From positions 60,517,364 through 60,581,363 of the forward strand of contig NC_067196.1 in assembly GCF_000699445.3 (NCBI RefSeq): a DNA stretch of 64,000 nt, given 5' to 3'. The notes below the pieces were generated by a model. That model was not told where the DNA came from, ran no database searches, and worked only from the letters and a program-made list of their open reading frames with translations. The DNA comes from Schistosoma haematobium (taxonomy: Eukaryota; Platyhelminthes; Trematoda; Strigeidida; Schistosomatidae). The translations under genes and the position numbers were made by a program. Positions 52,575 to 62,666 of this stretch are shown here, piece after piece (positions within the stretch are counted from its first letter, which is position 1; every line of letters starts with the position of its first letter).

Positions 52575-53320
52575 AACACCTGTTACCCCACGTCGTGAAG
52601 GAGCATAGGCCACCCATCAGCATTCTCCATCCAACTCTGTCCTGAGCAATCCTTTCCAGTTGTTATCCATCCTTTTGATGTCTGTTCCTGACTCCCAACT
52701 CAATGTGTTCCTAGGTCTTCCTCTTTTCCGTTTCCCTTTCAGATTAGAAGTTAGTGTTTGCCTCATGATGCAGTTTTGTTATTTTCACAATGTATTTCCT
52801 ATCCACTCCTAACATCTTTCCCTAATTCCCTCAACTGGTTTGTTATCTCCCAGAGTAGGCTGTTGCTGATGGTATCCGGTCAACAGAAATTGAGTATCTT
52901 ACGTAGACAATTGTTTTTAATTACTTGTACTATTTTGAACTTTTTTTAGTGATACAAATATGATATACAGAGATTTGATTGGTCCTCCCGGTCTCTCACA
53001 TTTTTCGGACATTCCATGTACCTATATTAATCAATGGTTATTCTTGTTGTTGGAAAGGGCATCGGCCTCGTGACTTCCGAAGAATATCGGATTTCACCAT
53101 AAGGTGTCATGATTGTTCGATGGGAAGATCCCTCAACTGGGAGTGTAGATTTGAAATGGTTCAAATTGTTTACATATGTTATCATTCTTTTTAGTAATGT
53201 CGCTATTTACGGGATGGGGTTAATAATCCCATTCCCAACCCTTTTCCTTTGTGTCGGCCTTGGCCCGGCAGTAACCCTAGAAGAGCTACAGTCGGAGTTC
53301 AATTATAGGTCAGCTGGTTG
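52575..53320 (-). mobile_element. Chimeric non-LTR repeat, copy 2
   Basis: Nearly identical to 30925-31665 over at least 570 bp, with the same internal fusions and the same frames (only one residue change in one 63-codon frame). The outer ends diverge (TAGAAGAGCTACAGTCGG versus CAGAAACGCTACTGGCGG). It lies downstream of cic. Confidence 0.72.
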
Positions 53321-54745
53321 ATATATTGCCATATGGCTTTAGTTTACCTTGATAAACTAACAAAAAGAGTATAAAAAAGCTCTGGCTACATAATTGACCA
53401 GATTTCTAATAGCAACATTATCTATTATCTTTATCATCACTTCTTAAATATTTGAGAAAAGTTTCTTTAGGCAGTGATCGCCTATATATTGCATTGAAAA
53501 TGGAAAGATCTTTCCCCTCTAAATCTCACCAAGATTATTTAAAAAACATTGTTTCCTTCCTTTTCGATTCATATTCATGACAAACCAAGTACATACTCAT
53601 TTGAACAAACGGCAACAACTTTCTCAAAAATACATTTCTTGACTTAAATTTGTACTTTTTGATAGTTATAATATACTTATAGATATTTTCCCCTTCAATT
53701 TCTTTGGGATAAAATTTATTTCAGTCATAATGTTCCATTGAGACAAAATGACTCTACTTTTATCTTTAAAAGATAGAAGCTCTCAAGGGGTATATTATAT
53801 TTTAGCCGGACAGTAAAGAATCAGGTTGGTTATCACACTAGTGAAGAAATCATGTTGATCTAATTCACAATGTTGTCAGTAATCTAAGTGATCCCATTTT
53901 ATATTACACTATGTGTAACGTTCGGAGTTAAACATCTTGAAACATTGAATTTGTGTCTTGTGTCCATGAGAATCATTCTTATTGAGTTGCTATATTCTCT
54001 CGAAAACCAGATCACCAGGGTGCCGAGTGCCACTTTTAGATATATCAAATCATTTGTGCTGAAACTTGCTGTTCTCATTAACAGTTTATCTTAATCTCAT
54101 ATAACAAATAATTTGACAATTATATGCTCAAGGGGTCTTTGTAAAAAGAAGTGGGATATTACAGGCAATAGATTGTCCACCAGTAATGGTTTAGTACTTT
54201 CAACAGTATCGAATTTATACATATCAGTTAAGTGATTTCATATTTTATTTTAAATAAAAGACTGTTTATGATGTCAAATGTGTTATTTCAAATATAATTA
54301 ATTCTAGATTATGGTTTACTACGTGAACCGAAACAATTCCTGAAAATACATCCTCAAAATAACACCTAAAGAAATCATGAAACAACCGGATCTCTGACAC
54401 ATTTTTGAATATCTGTATTTTAGTAACTTCAAATCCAGTGTATATTAATTCATTTCTACCGGTGGCATAAAGTTGTTTGGCAATTGTTGTTAAACCACGT
54501 TTGAATTGCCTCAGAAGTCAGTGAATATCAATAAGTGACTACTCTTATTTATTGAAATCAACTTTTTATACGTTAGCATTCCTGAGTTTTATAAGTGATT
54601 ACGGCACCACATCTGAGTTTTCTGTATTATAAGGAATATGAATGTAATGTAATCAGGCGTCCGCCGTATGTTTTTTGCCAAGCACCATGACCTAAATTTG
54701 TAGATGGTTTTTGAATACACTCAATAGTATTGTAGTTGACTTCGA
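53321..54745. other. Intergenic, nothing recognised
   Basis: 1.4 kb of AT-rich sequence between the chimeric repeat and the LTR pair. Confidence 0.5.
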
Positions 54746-55016
54746 GTCGCGGTTGACTATGATCAAAGCTACAAATCGACTACGTGCCAGTTACCAGGTT
54801 AGACCTCCCCGTAGGGTAAATATCAGAAGGCGGTTGAAGGCTGTGGTTAAGATGTATTTGTTGGCGATCTCGTGATATCGAAAGAATACCGAGATCGTGC
54901 CAAAATCTACAAGCGAGACTACTGGGCGTACGAGACTTCATGCAAAGTCACAAACAACGTAAGACTGTTTTTAGTACACTTAAACAAATACGTACAGTAA
55001 AACAATCACCAGTACA
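54746..55016 (+). repeat. LTR copy, left arm of a 271-bp inverted pair
   Basis: Exact start GTCGCGGTTGACTATGATCA. It is complementary to 55230-55500 with only a handful of mismatches. It is the same family as 61885-62227 and 62309-62666, and is truncated relative to them at its 3' side. Confidence 0.85.
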
Positions 55017-55163
55017 GTTTCTTCTCAACAGAGTTAATAAAGCACTTTTGACTGTACTGTTTTGACTCCAAAACTACTTCGGGTAAGTCCTCATCGTTCC
55101 CTGGTCGCGATAGATAATCTGAGACCACATTTTATCTCCCCGATGTGTGATCAGTCGTAAAGT

Positions 55164-55511
55164 TGTAGTGACCTACTTTTATCAAGAGAACGCGATTGGT
55201 ATAATGGAAATAATTATTATTATAACCAATGTACCAGTGGTTGTTTCACTGTACGTGTTTGTTTAAGTGTACTAAAAACAGTCTTACGTTGTTTGTGACT
55301 TTGCATGAAGTCTCGTACGCCCAGTAGTCTCGCTTGTAGATTTTGGCACGATCTCGGTATTCTTTCGATATCACGAGATCGCCAACAAATACATCTTAAC
55401 CACAGCCTTCAACCGCCTTCTGATATTTAGCCTACGGGGAGGTCTAACCTGGTAACTGGCACGTAGTCGATTTGTAGCTTTGATCATAGTCAACCGCGAC
55501 CCGACGCCACA
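55164..55511 (-). mobile_element. Ty3/gypsy LTR (3' LTR of the minus-strand element), right arm of the inverted pair
   Basis: On the minus strand it runs from TGTGGCGTCGG to GGTCACTACA (348 bp), ending TG...CA as LTRs do. The two copies at about 62 kb end at the equivalent GTCACCACA. It abuts a decayed RNase H region at 55512, so it belongs to that element. Confidence 0.7.
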
Positions 55512-56220
55512 CCGCACAGTCATGCTCCTTCGAGCTCAACGTCCATCGTGACATTTTCCCAAAGGGTCTTTCATTGTCTTTACCCACCGTAGTGGCTTAT
55601 GATCACCCTCATTGTGGAGAATTTGACCAAGTAGATACTCTTCATTTTTCTACCGCTAAAACGATCACAGAACGCTCTTATCTGATGCTCAAGTACTTCC
55701 GTTCACCTTGCGTTAAAACGTAGCTGGCGTATTCGACATCTTCATCGTTTTGCTTAGCAACCGCCCATGTGCCCTAATCACTGGCGTCCATTGTTACTGT
55801 AAATGGTTAGCCGGGGATCGATAATTTCAGAGTCAGATGTTTGTCATTTAACAGCTTTTTGATTCGATCAAACACTTTTTCCGCCCATCCATATTTTTCG
55901 TTACTCAGAATTCTGTAGAGTTCTCATGAAGCGACTATAAGATGCTTCACTCTCCATGAACTGTCGCAACTTCCTTTTAGAGATGTGTTCTGCTATGTTA
56001 TTGATTGTGAGGATTTTCTTGAGAAGAAACTTTATTCCTTATACTCCAACTTTATATCCTAATAGGGTAACATCTGGGATTTTTCTTCTAAGTACGTGTC
56101 ACGTCATGCGGCCCACCAATTATCACGTAACAAAATCACCCATAAGAATATCGACTGCTACGACCTTGTTTTTGTGCTAAACCAACGATATGTCAATCAG
56201 CACTGGCAGCTTTGAATTAA
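55512..56220 (-). pseudogene. Ty3/gypsy pol remnant: RT thumb and RNase H
   Basis: Minus strand: KLRQFMES-like RT end at about 55985-55950; FTVTMDASD (55777-55803), then EYASYVLTQGERKYL and VLAVEK. The TDASD...AYAS..L...ERNY pattern of Ty3/gypsy RNase H is clear. Multiple stops (for example just after DASD). Integrase is missing and the LTR follows at once, so a deletion removed the 3' part of pol. Confidence 0.8.
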
Positions 56221-56274
56221 ATTTAAATCCTTATCGATCCTCGATATAGTAGCTTTTCATCTAGCCCACCTTTT

Positions 56275-56570
56275 TCAGTTCAGAACACAATTATCAGTCT
56301 CCATTATACGAATCACACATACTTGGTTTATATACAAGCAGACCGGATCTCATCACATCATAAAAAAAGAAATAATAGTTATACTAAATCATGTTGAAAA
56401 TGTCTGTGAGTATAGAAGACTAACTAAATGACTGGGAAAAAGTCAAGAACAGTGAATTGAATGACAGCAGTTAGTGAGTCAAATGAAAACTTATGGTAAA
56501 AGATATATATATGACTTGGGTATCTAATAAATATACGACAATAATAATTATAACAGTAGTCTATAAACCG
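56275..56570. repeat. LTR-like dispersed repeat, copy 2
   Basis: Second copy of the repeat at 35365-35580, in the same orientation, sitting between the RNase H remnant and the Smα-like tandem. Confidence 0.4.
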
Positions 56571-56691
56571 TTCCTGTAAGTAACCACTCATTTATTTTTC
56601 GTTCGAACATAACAATACGTAGACAAATCTCTTTGATTCACTTCAGGACCACTTTCAAGTGTTTCATGTGGTCTTTCGATGAACGGATGTT

Positions 56692-57105
56692 ATCACAATT
56701 GATTGATCACTGGGTGGTGATCAATCACATGTGTTTCAAGTCCTTATTAGTGCAGATCGAATCCTATCGACCAATTTGCAATGTGGCTACTAGTCTAGGT
56801 GACTCGACATTGCATTCACTATGTTGAGATAAGATGGTGGTTGGAGGTAGTCAACTGGAAACCCTGGACCCGGGTTTCGTGCTTCTTGGCACTCGTCAGC
56901 AAGGTGTACCAGTAATCTCTAGGGGACTGGCGCTTCGTGATAGATTCGATCCCGTGTTATACAGCTTCACAGTCAGAAACGTTGCTGCTGGACTATCCGG
57001 GCCGCGGCCGACCTCCTGTAGGATTGAGATGCAATCACAATTGATCGATCACTGGGTGGTGATCAATGTCATGTGTGTCAAGTCCTTCTTAGTATGGACG
57101 TTAGC
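56692..57105 (-). repeat. Smα-like tandem satellite, 342-bp period
   Basis: ATCACAATTGATTGATCACT at 56692 recurs as ATCACAATTGATCGATCACT at 57034, giving a 342-bp unit, close to the roughly 335-bp Smα satellite of S. mansoni. One full unit and the start of a second are present. The unit contains the hammerhead at 56834-56920 and a B-box-like GGGATCGAATC further 5' on the minus strand. Confidence 0.75.
56834..56920 (-). ncRNA. Hammerhead ribozyme with intact core (type I, Smα-like)
   Basis: Minus strand: CUGACGA core; stem II GUGC/GCAC with loop CAAGAA; GAAA; stem III ACC/GGU with a 2-nt loop; cleavage triplet GUC; stem I ACCUUG paired with CAGGGU (six pairs including one G-U). Every conserved core position is present. 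The predicted cleavage is between 56867 and 56866. Tertiary loop contacts of stem I with loop II were not assessed. Confidence 0.82.
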
Positions 57106-57124
57106 TCTCAGTTTGTACTGCTAG

Positions 57125-57990
57125 GGTGAACAGCCTAATCTTTTGAAAGTACCCTTCATCAGCTAACGATATCGTCGCGCCTGTGTCAACCAAGTGAACC
57201 AGCGTTTTCTAATTCACTCCTATTCTCATGTAAATTAAACCCCCATTGACCACCTCGACAACCCCACCCATCGTCTTAAGAGCAAAAGGCATGTTACATT
57301 TAAATGGGTTCTTCCACTTTGTGAAGCAATCTTTCCTATAATCTCCGACCTTCCCGCACTCAAAGTGTTAACATTCCTCTTCGTGTCCACTCATATCCAC
57401 ACTACTTTTTGCTGTAGACCTCCAATCTGCTCCTTCTTGGGGACTAATGTCTTACATCTGTTCGTGATCAATGATACACTCATCCGTTGTTTGTCTGATC
57501 CAGCCCTTTTCGAGGTACCCCTTGACTGTATGGGATGTCACTCTGAAGGCACTTTTGAGGAATTATGATGCCATAAACTTTTCTCTTGATTCATCATCTG
57601 GTGCAGCCAGTGCATGTTGAGGTAGGTTGGCTGACATAGATGACTATACAGGCGGGTCTGCCTAGTGTGAAACCCATAACCCTAAGCTGCTGTTGCACCG
57701 CCTGTTGGTCAGCCGAGCTGTCAAACTCCATCAGCATTCAAGAAACAGGACTACCCTCGTCCTCAGGAGCGCCTACTTCGCTCTGTTGTGTAGTAGTGTC
57801 CCAGATTCTTTCATTTCTCGCCGCTTCCTTATATCGATCAGCCCCGTTCTGGACTCGAACTGCCTCTGTTAGCTCCTGGCGTCTCCGTTTTCAAATGCTC
57901 CGGCCAAGTCACTTTCATCCTGATCCTGACAGTGATACCATATGCAGAATGATGCAGTGTTTGTTATGGAGAATCACAGTGTTTATATAA
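57125..57990 (-). pseudogene. Ty3/gypsy gag-protease remnant
   Basis: Minus strand: a decayed CCHC-type zinc knuckle (HFECGKVGDYRKDC at about 57365-57330) and the aspartic protease motif HLVDTGATISLADEGYF (LVDTGA at 57177-57194). Upstream, toward 57990, is a gag-like region rich in Arg and Gln. Stops are present near both motifs. Order and strand agree with the RNase H and LTR at 55-56 kb, so these are parts of one element split by the Smα-like unit. Confidence 0.78.
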
Positions 57991-58439
57991 TATGTATACA
58001 TAGCGTTTGGACATCTATCAGCTTCTTGTGATGTGTTCTGCAATCCTAACTGTCTTTTCGTTTGGTCCTTAAGTGTTCTGCCTGGATTTTTCTTTAACGC
58101 ACTGCAACTCTTCTCTCTGTCTTACAACTATAACGGCTTCGACGCCACACCCCACTGCATAATACTTACGAGTAATCTTGTTAGTAATAGTCACTACACC
58201 AGTACTGATAAGAGACTGTCTTCGGGTATTCACATAACTCCAAGACACTGAAGCAATGTGTTTGAAATCAGTTAGGACTGGTACTGAATGGAAATAACCC
58301 TGAATATTTAGTAAAACCTATAGCCTTACAAGATATGACTGCCATTCTCATGGCTTTATGATGAAATTACTTCCGACTCAGTTTGCTTACTACTGATTTT
58401 AGACTGATATGTCCTCTAATTGAACGCTAGATTCTGTTC

Positions 58440-58570
58440 ATAAGCTCTTCTAGTAACCCCCAGACTAAATCTACACAGCAACTTGAACTCCAGAGAAAAG
58501 GATCGAAATATGAAGGAACCGCTTTACTCCAAGGTTCGTTTATGCACAAAAAATCTAGGACTTTATACTA
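58440..58570. repeat. Repeat shared with the SR2-like 5' region at 13530-13640
   Basis: ACCC.CAGACTA.A.CTACACAGC and CTTTA.TCCAAGGTTC occur in the same order at both places. Sequences diverge completely after about 58570. Confidence 0.5.
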
Positions 58571-60238
58571 TTTTGGACGGCCTTGGGTTTCCGGAAAATT
58601 CCGGAACGCTGCTAAACATAATAGCAGTAAGGGTTATCATCCAACCAGAAGCTCGAGATGTGACTTTTCACTTTCTAGATGTTTCTGTCAAAACTTCTAG
58701 TGAATGCAGACTAAATAAGATGCTTCTCAGAGTCTCCAGAGCCCTTTTTGGTTTTTTTAGTTTTGTGGGTCTCCCCAACATAGTGCACCAGTTATCAAGA
58801 TGGATAACATAAAACTCAAACTTTGTTGTGGCCACCATCATATCATGCGTTAGGTCTAACTGTCCGTTTTTCCAATTAAAACATACGTTCGGTCAGCCAC
58901 GTACAGACAAAGAGTGTGCAGAAGACTTGCTGCGGCCACATAAAGTCGATGCTAACACTTTAAGACGGAGCTGCAGGCCTAAATGTTCCTTAGCCTCCAA
59001 TCTTTTTCAGCCTGTACTCATCTACTCTTTAAATGTCGTCTTTCTATATCTACACTTCATATGCCGAATATCATTCATGATATTGGCATCTCCACCAATT
59101 TCTTTTCTATAACTAATAGAATTTCAACTAAGAATCCCACCACAAGAATCCCAACGTTAAATCCGACGTTTGTTGGAAACCCCAAACTAAGCGTTGAGAT
59201 GCATCTCGGGATGATGCATATTGTGTTGGCCACATTACTTAGACATCGAGTGTGAATGCTTTACTGAACAACTACGATTCTATTCTATCCCATGTTTCTC
59301 TCTGGTGTTAACTGTAAGTGACAAAAGGACAGCATTAACTTGTCTTCAAGAACATCAAGTGCTGGAGAGGAAATCGAATGTACGTAATGCTTTATACTAG
59401 TTACAGCAAGCTACTCGACATTGCAGTTGGGTCTTTTTTGTCACGTCAATGCAGCAATCAAGCAGTACCACAGAATCATGATGAACGTCTCATGCCCTTG
59501 GTTCTGGCCTACATTGCCTTATGGTGTAGAAAGCATTCCTTAATTAGACATATTAGTGTGAAATACGAGGCCCAACAAACAACACCAAAGTCATTATGAT
59601 CACGTTACCAGAACAAGTGACAAAGGAACTACCAGAAATGTGACCACAGATATCAGTACCGAAATACCGGCCATAACTCGAATGAATTAGTACGCGGAAC
59701 AAATTCACTGAAAGCCTCATACCCATCGGTTGCAAACAATGACGTGGAGTACTGAAGGACTGTTAGGAGCAATGGTAACTAAAGAGCAACCACCACATCA
59801 ATACTTTGGGATCATGTAGAGAACATCAAACAAGATTGCCAGACTTTTCAACGCTTCTGTAACTGAGAACAATCTACTGAAAAGTAGGAAAGCTTTCTGT
59901 AGGCAGCAGTGAGATAAATACTTTAACTTGCTTGTTCAAGGAATTATTCCAGCTCAATTCAGCCTGCAAACTCGGAGCCAAAGCTTTATAAAGAGTATCC
60001 ATCCTACACTTGTCGGGATAAGAACTCATAATGTATCAGAAACTAAACATAAAAGTGGTCTATGAAAATCAGAATCTTACACAAACCGTGCACTACATGA
60101 ACTCAGATTTTTCGGTAATGAGAGATAGGAACCATCACTCCAACGTTTACCTTATATGCTACAGTCCAATCACTTACAAATTCTTACTCAGAGCCTTTCA
60201 CTCAGCGAACAGCTACATTTGAACTCTCTAAATGCCGT
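58571..60238. other. Intergenic, unidentified
   Basis: Several + frames of 63-109 codons with balanced composition suggest old retroelement sequence, but no motif was identified. Confidence 0.4.
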
Positions 60239-61230
60239 ACTTATTTATTATTTATTTGAACACATAAGTATCGTTACAAATGCGCCAAATACATATGCGC
60301 CGAACAATAATAATAACAGATAGGACATGTTCAGCATACTAAAAAAAGGAGAACGACAACGAACAGAAAGTGGTGTATGAGAGTAAAATAACCAGATTCA
60401 GGCAGTTCATATAGGTAGAATACAGCCAGAAGGAATTCTTTCAGTTAAAGAAGTTACGTTCATTTTATATGAAGAAAGTGAGAGAAAATTACAGCAGCAT
60501 AGTCACTGGCTTCCATTCTGATCAATATCTGATAAGATCTCAAGCCACTGCGCCGCACCATCTCCAATTTCTCTAACCAATCTCAGCCTCGGCAAATGAG
60601 GCACATCATGGGATTCTCTGAGATGACATTCGTGCGACATGTCCAAGCCACTGAAGTCTATGTTCCAAAATAGTGACACTAATTGAATTATCGTCACCGT
60701 TCCCGAACACACAACCTCTACATCACTAATATGGTGTTGCCACTTGATGTCATTAATCCTTAGGATGATCAAATACACAGAGACGTCTAAAAGTCTCAAC
60801 TCCGAGAGGTCAGATTTCACAAACAGAGCAAAACTGCTCTCATCAACGCATTGTTTATCCGACCCTCTACATTCTGACTAGCATCACAAATACTCTAAAG
60901 GTAGTCTCCATTGGCATATGCCGCTCTGGCTTTCCACTAAAAGTGAGTTGATCTCATCACTCACGCCACCACCAGCACTTACACAGCTACTTAGGTATAC
61001 GAACTCCTCAACTACTTCTATCCGCTGACTACCCAGGGTGTTTGCGGCATTAGGGTCCTGTTAAAGTACTCTGCACTTGGAAGGTATAAAGTACACACCA
61101 TACCTAAAGACGCCGATTGCCAACTGATTAAATGCAGAGTGCATGGCCTGGGTATCATGGCATAGCATCACCACTGTGTCGTCAGAATCAACTTGACGCT
61201 GATTTGATACTAAATCGGGTAAGACTCGCG
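60239..61230 (-). pseudogene. SR2-like RTE remnant: RT palm/thumb to 3' end
   Basis: Reading the minus strand from 61200: MQ/WQSA.L-like block after a VDSDDTVVML-type palm (the catalytic YADD is degraded), then KARAAYANGDYL, GRINNALMRAVLL, a DIKWQHHISDVEV block at about 60760-60700 and LDMSHECHLRES. It ends with the (TTTA)n-containing 3' tail (60239-60310) that is inverse to the tails at 10380 and 12143. Many frameshifts. Confidence 0.7.
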
Positions 61231-61884
61231 TACCCAAGGTTAACAGAAGAATAATTTAGAATTCTTTGGGTATTGACAAACTGAAAGATGATTCAAAAAG
61301 AAGGCGGCCTAAACTGATCAGGAAATACGTATAATAATTCCGAGATGTTTGGTCTAATTTTTAACACCCTAGAAAGTTAAAATCTACATGAATATTATTT
61401 AAGAGTTGAACAGAGTGGGATTATCACAATGAATAATTATTTAATACAGGTGTATTAAACACGTCACAATAAAATGCGTAGCAACAACCGTTGGTTAAGA
61501 GCTTCAATAAGCTTGTGTACGACAAATATAGATGACATGATGTTGTACGATGGTTTCGACTACACCAAGCTTTACAAGATGATAAACAGTGGGTGCTGCT
61601 CGCGTGATTATCAGGGAGACCATAGGTTGTAATCAAGGGGTTGTAACTCACAAGCCATCGCTCTGATAATGGCATGAACCTCTGTCAGATAGCCACGAGA
61701 AAACCCTATTTAATGATAATTACAAGGCAGTCTGTCGTCCGAGATTGTGCAAATGGTTTCATTAAATTTATCAACCATGTTATTTGATTGTCAAGTCGTG
61801 AAGATATCCAGAAACAATTATGAATAACTAGTTATAGTAGTGAATGAAGATTAGATAATCAGAAATGGGTATTGTTATTTTAGG

Positions 61885-62227
61885 TGAGTCGCGTTTGACT
61901 ATGATCACCACCACAAGAAGATTGCGTACCAGAACAAGCTAAACATTTGAGTAAACCAGAAATCAGGAGGTGATTGAAGGTTGTAATGAGACATATTTGT
62001 TGGCAATCTCGTGGTATCGAAATAGTACCGAGATCCTGCCAAAGGAGTACAAGCGGAACTACTGAGCAAACGTAAGTTCGTGCAAGGTCACAATCAATGG
62101 AAGGAAGAATGTCTTTAGTACAGTTAAACAACCAAGTACAGTAAAACAATCACTAGTACAATTGGTCATAATAACCATTGTTTCCATCAAACCAATCGCG
62201 TTCTGTTGGTAAAAGTAGGTCACCACA
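61885..62227 (+). repeat. Solo LTR copy A (same family as 55164-55511)
   Basis: Matches GAGTCGCG.TTGACTATGATCA, GGCAATCTCGTGGTATCGA, ACCGAGATC.TGCCA, CAGTTAAACAA..A.GTA, and ends GTAGGTCACCACA. No internal retroelement sequence is adjacent. Confidence 0.75.
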
Positions 62228-62308
62228 AATGGATTCGAGGTACAGTATATATATTACAAATTTCCATCCAGAAATATTTTTACTCAGTGGTAATTTTAAT
62301 GGTAGGCC

Positions 62309-62666
62309 TGTAGCGTGGCGTCGAGTCTAGATTGACTATGAACACCGCTACAAAGGAACGCGTGCCAGGATATCTATAAAATCCCCCGGAAGCCAAATAT
62401 CAGAAGGCAGTTAATGGACCAAGTCGAGATATATTCGCTGGCGATCTCGTGGTATCGAGAGAATACCGAGATCGTGCCAGGATACAAGCTTGGTTACAGA
62501 GCGTAAGCGAATCCGCACGAGTTCACAATCAATGTGTAAGAATAATGGATGCTTTTTAGCACAGTTAAACAAAAGCACGTTAAAACAAGCACTGGTACAG
62601 TTGGTTATAATAATGATTGTTTTCATTAAACCAGTCGTGTTCTCGTGATAAAAGTGAGTCACCACA
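62309..62666 (+). repeat. Solo LTR copy B, tandem to copy A
   Basis: Starts TGTAGCGTGGCGTCGAGTC and ends GTGAGTCACCACA (TG...CA, 358 bp). It is in direct orientation 82 bp after copy A but clearly diverged from it, so the two were probably inserted separately or derive from an old recombined array. Confidence 0.78.
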
